Shown here: positions 22,602-26,022 of the stretch, piece after piece | Position numbering within the stretch: the first letter of the stretch is position 1 | Layout: every line of letters starts with the position of its first letter | Assembly: GCA_946886855.1 (NCBI GenBank) | Contig: CAMPJJ010000082.1 | Location: 1-26,022 of the forward strand | Direction: 5' to 3' | Length of the DNA: 26,022 nt | From: an uncultured Roseateles sp. | GTDB lineage: Bacteria > Pseudomonadota > Gammaproteobacteria > Burkholderiales > Burkholderiaceae | Notes under the pieces: generated by a model | Database searches by the model: none | Told to the model about the DNA's origin: nothing | The model's input: the letters and a program-made list of their open reading frames with translations, nothing else | Translations under genes and position numbers: made by a program

Positions 22602-23426
22602 TCAGCGGGCTTCCAGCATCCCCGCGAGCAGCGCCTCGATGCGCTTCGCTCGCGCCGCGGCACCGCCCAGCGCGGCGAGCCCGCCCAGCTCCAGCATCAC
22701 CAGGCCGTGCAGCCCCGCCCAGAGCGCCGCGGCCCGCGCGGCCGGCAACGCCGCCTGAGCGATGAGCCCGTCCAGGCCTGCGATCAGCGACTCGCGCAAG
22801 GCCACCGGGGTGTCGAGCATCAGCAGCCGGTAGTCGTGCGGATGCTGCAAGCCCCAGTTCACGAAAGCCCGCGCCACCGCGGCCGCCTCGCCGCCTGAAG
22901 GGGCGCCGTCCGCCGCTCCCTGCAACCGTGTGAGCAGCGTGGCCAGGCTGTCCTCGGCCAGACGCGCGAGCAGCTCGTTCTTGTCGTGGAAGAAGCTGTA
23001 GAGCGTCGCATGCGAGTAACCGACCGCCGCGCCGACTTCGCGCAAGGTCAGCGCGTCCGCGCCGCGTTCGACGAAGCGTTCGCGCGCCGCGGCCAGGATG
23101 CCGGCCTCCAGGGCGAGCTTGTGCGCCGCGCGCCGCTGCTGGGACGCGGTCGGCGGCACGCCGGCGTCAGCGCCGAGTTCCAGCGCCGCATCGCCGTCGA
23201 GGTGTCCCTCGTTCAACGCCTTGCGCTGCGCCTGGCGCTTGAGGGGCCCCTCCGGCTTGACCACCTTCTGCCGCACGCGCGGCTGGGGCTTCGCGGAAGG
23301 TCGTCCCTGCGCCGCGCCGTCCGGCCCGTCCTGCACGACGCCGGAGGTGTTGTGCAGGCCCTTAGGACCGCTCGGACGCGGATCCGTCATCGGCGCGCGG
23401 CTGCCGCTTGTGGATTTACTGACCAT
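22602..23426 (-). CDS. TetR-family regulator with long basic N-terminal extension
   Basis: A 274-residue protein (family usually 190-220). The helix-turn-helix lies at about 126-146 (A-L-T-L-R-E-V-G-A-A-V-G-Y-S-H-A-T-L-Y-S-F-F), preceded by A-A-R-E-R-F-V-E-R-G and followed by a TetR C-terminal ligand/dimer domain. The first ~95 residues are rich in Lys, Arg, Pro and Gly and look disordered. The ATG at 23426 falls in the middle of a 19-bp palindrome, and no Shine-Dalgarno precedes it or the next in-frame ATG (23390); a leaderless start at 23426 is possible because AATACT lies 5 nt upstream. It most likely represses itself and the divergent GNAT operon. Confidence 0.87.
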   Translation of the reverse strand: MVSKSTSGSRAPMTDPRPSGPKGLHNTSGVVQDGPDGAAQGRPSAKPQPRVRQKVVKPEGPLKRQAQRKALNEGHLDGDAALELGADAGVPPTASQQRRAAHKLALEAGILAAARERFVERGADALTLREVGAAVGYSHATLYSFFHDKNELLARLAEDSLATLLTRLQGAADGAPSGGEAAAVARAFVNWGLQHPHDYRLLMLDTPVALRESLIAGLDGLIAQAALPAARAAALWAGLHGLVMLELGGLAALGGAAARAKRIEALLAGMLEAR

Positions 23427-23436
23427 TGGTTAGTAT
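23408..23436 (+). promoter_or_regulatory. GNAT operon promoter overlapped by a TetR-type palindromic operator
   Basis: TTGTGG (23408-23413), a 17-bp spacer, and TAGTAT (23431-23436) form a good sigma-70-type promoter for the GNAT genes. The operator TACTGACCATTGGTTAGTA (23417-23435) is a 19-bp palindrome with eight matching pairs of nine and fills the spacer and most of the -10. The minus strand has AATACT in the same place, so one bound dimer would block both directions. Confidence 0.7.
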
Positions 23437-23466
23437 TTGATCGACGGTTTCCATGAAGACTGGACG

Positions 23467-24054
23467 ATGCCACAAATGCCTGCGACTGACCATGCCGACG
23501 CGCGCCCTGCCAGGCCGCTGCTGGAAGCCGTCCCCATCACGCATCCCGACGCGGTGCTCTTGATGCATCAGCTCAACCAGCGGTTGGCATCGCTCAGCGG
23601 CGATGCCGGCGCCAGCGGATTCGAGGCCGCGTCGATGCCGGCGGGGCGGTCCCTGTTCCTGGTCGCGCGGGGCGAAGACGGCGCCCTCCTCGGCTGCGGC
23701 GCGGTCCGCCCGCTCGCACAGGCGGGCGCGGCGCCGGTGGCCGAGCTCAAGCGGATGTTCGCCCGCGACGGCACCCGCGGCGTCGGCGCCGCACTGCTGT
23801 GCGCGTTGGAGCAGGAAGCCCTCGCCATGGGCTATCGCGCGCTGTGGCTGGAAACGCGACGCGTCAACGACCGCGCGCTGCGCTTCTATCGGCGGCACGG
23901 CTACACCGAGATCCCGAACTACGGCCGCTACGTCGGCCGCGAGGAAGCGGTGTGCCTCGGCAAGCCCTTGCGCGTCGCCACCGTCGCCACCGTCGCCACT
24001 GACGCCACCGTCTCTTCGTTGAACCGGTCACCCAAGGAACCCTCATGGACCTGA
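23467..24054 (+). CDS. GNAT-family N-acetyltransferase (second), TetR-linked
   Basis: A 195-residue GNAT protein. The acetyl-CoA-binding motif is E-L-K-R-M-F-A-R-D-G-T-R-G-V-G-A-A-L-L. It is followed by Y-R-A-L-W-L-E-T and N-D-R-A-L-R-F-Y-R-R-H-G-Y-T-E-I-P-N-Y-G-R-Y, the usual ending of PaiA/YjgM-like members. ATG 23467 places the start about 24 nt after the predicted transcription start; ATG 23476 is a second choice. Beyond residue 168 the protein ends in a (Val-Ala-Thr)n tail from a 9-nt repeat. It is first in a two-gene operon, its stop overlapping the next GNAT start by 10 nt. The TetR site upstream suggests induction by a ligand, perhaps the compound it acetylates. Confidence 0.88.
   Translation: MPQMPATDHADARPARPLLEAVPITHPDAVLLMHQLNQRLASLSGDAGASGFEAASMPAGRSLFLVARGEDGALLGCGAVRPLAQAGAAPVAELKRMFARDGTRGVGAALLCALEQEALAMGYRALWLETRRVNDRALRFYRRHGYTEIPNYGRYVGREEAVCLGKPLRVATVATVATDATVSSLNRSPKEPSWT
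23974..24009. repeat. 9-nt tandem repeat at the 3' end of the second GNAT gene
   Basis: GTCGCCACC occurs at 23974 and 23983, with single-base variants at 23992 and 24001. The four units encode Val/Asp-Ala-Thr repeats outside the acetyltransferase domain. Confidence 0.88.
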
Positions 24055-24554
24055 TCGAACTGCGCGGCACCGACCGCGACTGGATGCCGGCGCTCGGCGA
24101 GCTGTTCTTCGACGTCGTCGACGGCGGCGGCTCGCTGGGATTCCTCGAGGACGTCGACGAGGCGCAGATGCGCGAGTACTGGGAAGGCGTGTTCGACCAG
24201 CTCGGCCCGCGCCATCGGCTGTGGGTCGCGCGAGAGGGTGATCGCGCGCTCGGCACGGTGCAGCTGTCGATCTGCGGCAAGCCCAATCAGCGTCATCGCG
24301 CGGACGTGATGAAGCTGATGGTCCATCGCGACGCGCGGCGCCGCGGCGTGGCCGTCCAGCTGATGGCCGTGCTGGAGCGGACCGCACGGGAAGCGGGCCT
24401 CAGCCTGCTGACCCTCGATACCGAAGTCCGGTCGGCCGCGGAAACCTTCTACCAGTCGCAAGGCTTCCAGCGCGCCGGCGAGATCCCGTTCTTCGCCACC
24501 AACCCGCGCGGGGAGCTGCACGGCACGGCGCTGTACTGGAAGCAGCTGGCGTGA
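24045..24554 (+). CDS. GNAT-family N-acetyltransferase (third)
   Basis: A 169-residue GNAT protein. V-M-K-L-M-V-H-R-D-A-R-R-R-G-V-A-V-Q-L-M is the acetyl-CoA motif; L-T-L-D-T-E-V-R-S-A-A-E-T-F-Y-Q-S-Q-G-F and a final A-L-Y-W-K-Q-L strand complete the fold. It starts inside the second GNAT gene (10-nt overlap) with AAGGAA 5 nt upstream, so the two are coupled. It is a closer relative of the first GNAT (21890) than of its operon partner, sharing W-x-P-A-L, G-S/T-L-G-F-L, Y-W-x-G-V-F and L-M-V-H, so one of the two is probably a local duplicate. The substrate is unknown. Confidence 0.9.
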   Translation: MDLIELRGTDRDWMPALGELFFDVVDGGGSLGFLEDVDEAQMREYWEGVFDQLGPRHRLWVAREGDRALGTVQLSICGKPNQRHRADVMKLMVHRDARRRGVAVQLMAVLERTAREAGLSLLTLDTEVRSAAETFYQSQGFQRAGEIPFFATNPRGELHGTALYWKQLA

Positions 24555-24581
24555 CCGGCAGGCGGTCCGCCTCTGCGCACC

Positions 24582-25751
24582 TCAGCGCGACACGCGCATC
24601 AGCTTGCCGCCGTCGGTCACCGTCAGCAGTGCGCCGTCGCGCGCCTGGATCACGTCGCGGAAGCGCTCGCCCAGGTCGCCGAACATCTTCTCCTTGCCCG
24701 TGACCGTGTCGCCGTTCAGCGTGAGGCGCCACAGCGCCGTCCCGGCCAGCGAGCCCGAGATCAACTGACCACGCCACTCCGGGAACATGCTGCCCGTGTA
24801 GAAGGCCAGCCCCGCCGGCGCGACCGAGATCGGCGTCCAGGTGGCCAGCGGTTCGACATAGGTCGGCGCGTGCGTGCCGCCGCCGATGCGGCAGGCGTCG
24901 CCGACCGGCGAGCCGTACTCGCAGCCGTAGCTCTTGATCGGCCAGCCGTAGTTCTGGCCGGCGCGCGCGATGTTGACCTCGTCGCCGCCTTGCGGGCCGT
25001 GCTCGGTGATCCACAGCTCGCCGGTCTGCGGATGCAGCGCGGCGCCCTGGATGTTGCGGTGGCCGTAGCTCCAGATGCCCGGCCTGGCGCCCGCGGCGAA
25101 GCTCGGGTTGTCCGCCGGGAGGCTGCCGTCCCGGTTGACGCGGATCACCTTGCCCAGCGTCTGCTGCAGGTCCTGCGACGGGCTGCCCTTCATGCGTTCG
25201 CCGGTCGTGATGTAGAGCGTCTTGTCGCGCGCGAAGACCAGCCGCGAGCCGTAGTGGCCCGTGCCGTCCACCTTGGGCGACTGACGGAAGATCACCTGCA
25301 CGCCGCTGAGCGCGTCGCCCTCGAGTCGGCCGCGTGCGACGGCGGTGCCGGCCTTGCCGGACTCGGCGCCGCTGCCCGCTTCCGAGTAGGAGAAGTAGAC
25401 CCAGTTGCTGCCCGCCGTGGCGAAGTCCGGATCGATCGCGATGCCGAGCAGCCCGCCCTGTCCGCTGTCCAGCACCTTGGGCAGGCCGGTGATCGTCGCC
25501 TCGGTCTTGCCGGCCGCGGAGAGCCGCACGATGGTGCCGCCCTTCTGCGTCACGAGCAGCCGGTTGTCCGGGAGTTGCACGAGGCCCCAGGGCCGGTCAA
25601 GCGTGCTGTTGAGCGTCTGCATCGTCGGCGCTCCCGCACCGCCGCCGGGTTGGGTCGGCGCGGCGGTGTCGTCGCCGCCGCCGCTGCCGCCGCCGCACGC
25701 CGTGGCCGCCAACGCGACCGCCAATGCCGACATCCATTCCGCCACGCTCAT
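24582..25751 (-). CDS. PQQ-dependent sugar dehydrogenase, lipoprotein
   Basis: A 389-residue soluble-type aldose/glucose dehydrogenase propeller. The N-terminus ends in A-T-A-C (Cys19) followed by a Gly/Ser-rich linker, so it is probably lipid-anchored in the periplasm. Family blocks include R-P-W-G-L-V-Q-L-P-D, G-G-L-L-G-I-A-I-D-P-D-F, G-H-Y-G-S-R-L-V-F with the catalytic-type His, L-Y-I-T-T-G-E-R, L-G-K-V-I-R-V-N-R-D-G, S-Y-G-H-R-N-I-Q-G with the PQQ-binding Arg, and T-E-H-G-P-Q-G-G-D-E-V-N. It should oxidise sugars with PQQ as cofactor. ATG 25751 is chosen because AAGGAG lies 7 nt upstream; an in-frame GTG at 25814 has no such site. No PQQ synthesis genes are in the window. Confidence 0.92.
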   Translation of the reverse strand: MSVAEWMSALAVALAATACGGGSGGGDDTAAPTQPGGGAGAPTMQTLNSTLDRPWGLVQLPDNRLLVTQKGGTIVRLSAAGKTEATITGLPKVLDSGQGGLLGIAIDPDFATAGSNWVYFSYSEAGSGAESGKAGTAVARGRLEGDALSGVQVIFRQSPKVDGTGHYGSRLVFARDKTLYITTGERMKGSPSQDLQQTLGKVIRVNRDGSLPADNPSFAAGARPGIWSYGHRNIQGAALHPQTGELWITEHGPQGGDEVNIARAGQNYGWPIKSYGCEYGSPVGDACRIGGGTHAPTYVEPLATWTPISVAPAGLAFYTGSMFPEWRGQLISGSLAGTALWRLTLNGDTVTGKEKMFGDLGERFRDVIQARDGALLTVTDGGKLMRVSR

Positions 25752-25832
25752 GCCCGTTCTCCTTGTGCTGATCGCGGGCGCCGCCAGGAATCCGGCCGCC
25801 CGCGTCGGCGTCACGACGCCGTGAAGGCGCCG

Positions 25833-25863
25833 AGTCTAGGCCGACGCCGCGACGGGGTTGCAA
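25833..25863 (-). promoter_or_regulatory. Possible promoter of the sugar dehydrogenase gene
   Basis: TTGCAA (25863-25858) and TAGACT (25838-25833) on the minus strand are -35 and -10 candidates with a 19-bp spacer, slightly long. The transcript would have a leader of about 75 nt before ATG 25751. Confidence 0.4.
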
Positions 25864-26022
25864 GCAGTTGAAATCGGCCCCGCCGAAGGCGTCCCCCGCG
25901 CCGGCAATCGCCGTGCGCGCCCGCGCCCGGGCCCGGGCCCGATGGCCCTGCTTGTGCAGGCCCTGCGCTTCCTCTACCCTGACCGCAATCCGGCTCCAGA
26001 CCCACGTCCAACTCTCCTGAGA
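25864..26022. other. Right-end spacer, no gene called
   Basis: The last ~160 bases hold a C/G run (CGCCCGGGCCCGGGCCC-like, near 25922-25940). An ATG at 25942 opens a plus-strand frame to the window end (27 codons). Its codons look unlike the neighbouring genes, so it may just be the leader of a gene starting beyond the window. Confidence 0.3.

Noticed and set aside
25942..26022. Partial gene starting at ATG 25942
   Set aside because: 27 codons to the window end with no ribosome site and no recognisable pattern; more likely a leader region.

Overview
The window is GC-rich (roughly 68-70% by eye), with dense codon usage that favours G or C at third positions. It carries genes typical of Burkholderiales-type Betaproteobacteria: CreA, a ChaA-type antiporter, an FtrA regulator beside a rhodanese, AraC/SDR pairs and GGDEF proteins. 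A Roseateles/Mitsuaria/Sphaerotilaceae-like chromosome is my best guess. It is an inference from gene content, because no rRNA or other marker gene is present.

Layout. (1) 1-2885: the end of one RHS/YD-repeat protein, then a complete RHS protein with a Sec signal peptide, a conserved core and a variable, lower-GC C-terminal tail. An ankyrin-repeat protein follows 4 bases later, so this looks like a polymorphic toxin/immunity pair. (2) 2982-6502: a glutathione transferase divergent from a lipoprotein serine hydrolase, a ChaA-like cation/proton antiporter, and a DUF1801/YdeI-like gene broken by an internal frame-shifting deletion. (3) 6527-11366, all on the minus strand: a membrane GGDEF diguanylate cyclase, a biotin-carrier/carboxyltransferase fusion with two repeat tracts, and an ArsR-DUF72 operon. 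(4) 11459-14743, plus strand: an unusually short P450-like protein coupled to an ABM-family monooxygenase, an acyltransferase-3 membrane protein, and CreA. (5) 14809-20479: a divergent SDR/AraC pair, an SGNH-hydrolase-like protein, a divergent rhodanese/FtrA pair and a lactonase-family beta-propeller. (6) 20554-24554: a degenerate GGDEF protein that keeps its c-di-GMP inhibitory-site motif, then three GNAT acetyltransferases around a TetR regulator with a clear palindromic operator. (7) 24582-26022: a PQQ-type sugar dehydrogenase lipoprotein and its upstream region.

Three patterns cut across the genes. First, short in-frame tandem repeats (6, 9, 12 or 15 nt) sit in linkers or protein ends of four otherwise ordinary enzymes. 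Second, seven genes have a -10-like TAnnnT hexamer only 6-9 nt before the ATG and no Shine-Dalgarno sequence, which suggests leaderless transcripts; other genes here have strong Shine-Dalgarno sites. Third, c-di-GMP signalling appears twice, once with a canonical GGEEF cyclase and once with a probable c-di-GMP receptor. I saw no tRNA, rRNA, CRISPR array, transposase or prophage gene. No gene-free stretch exceeds about 270 bases.
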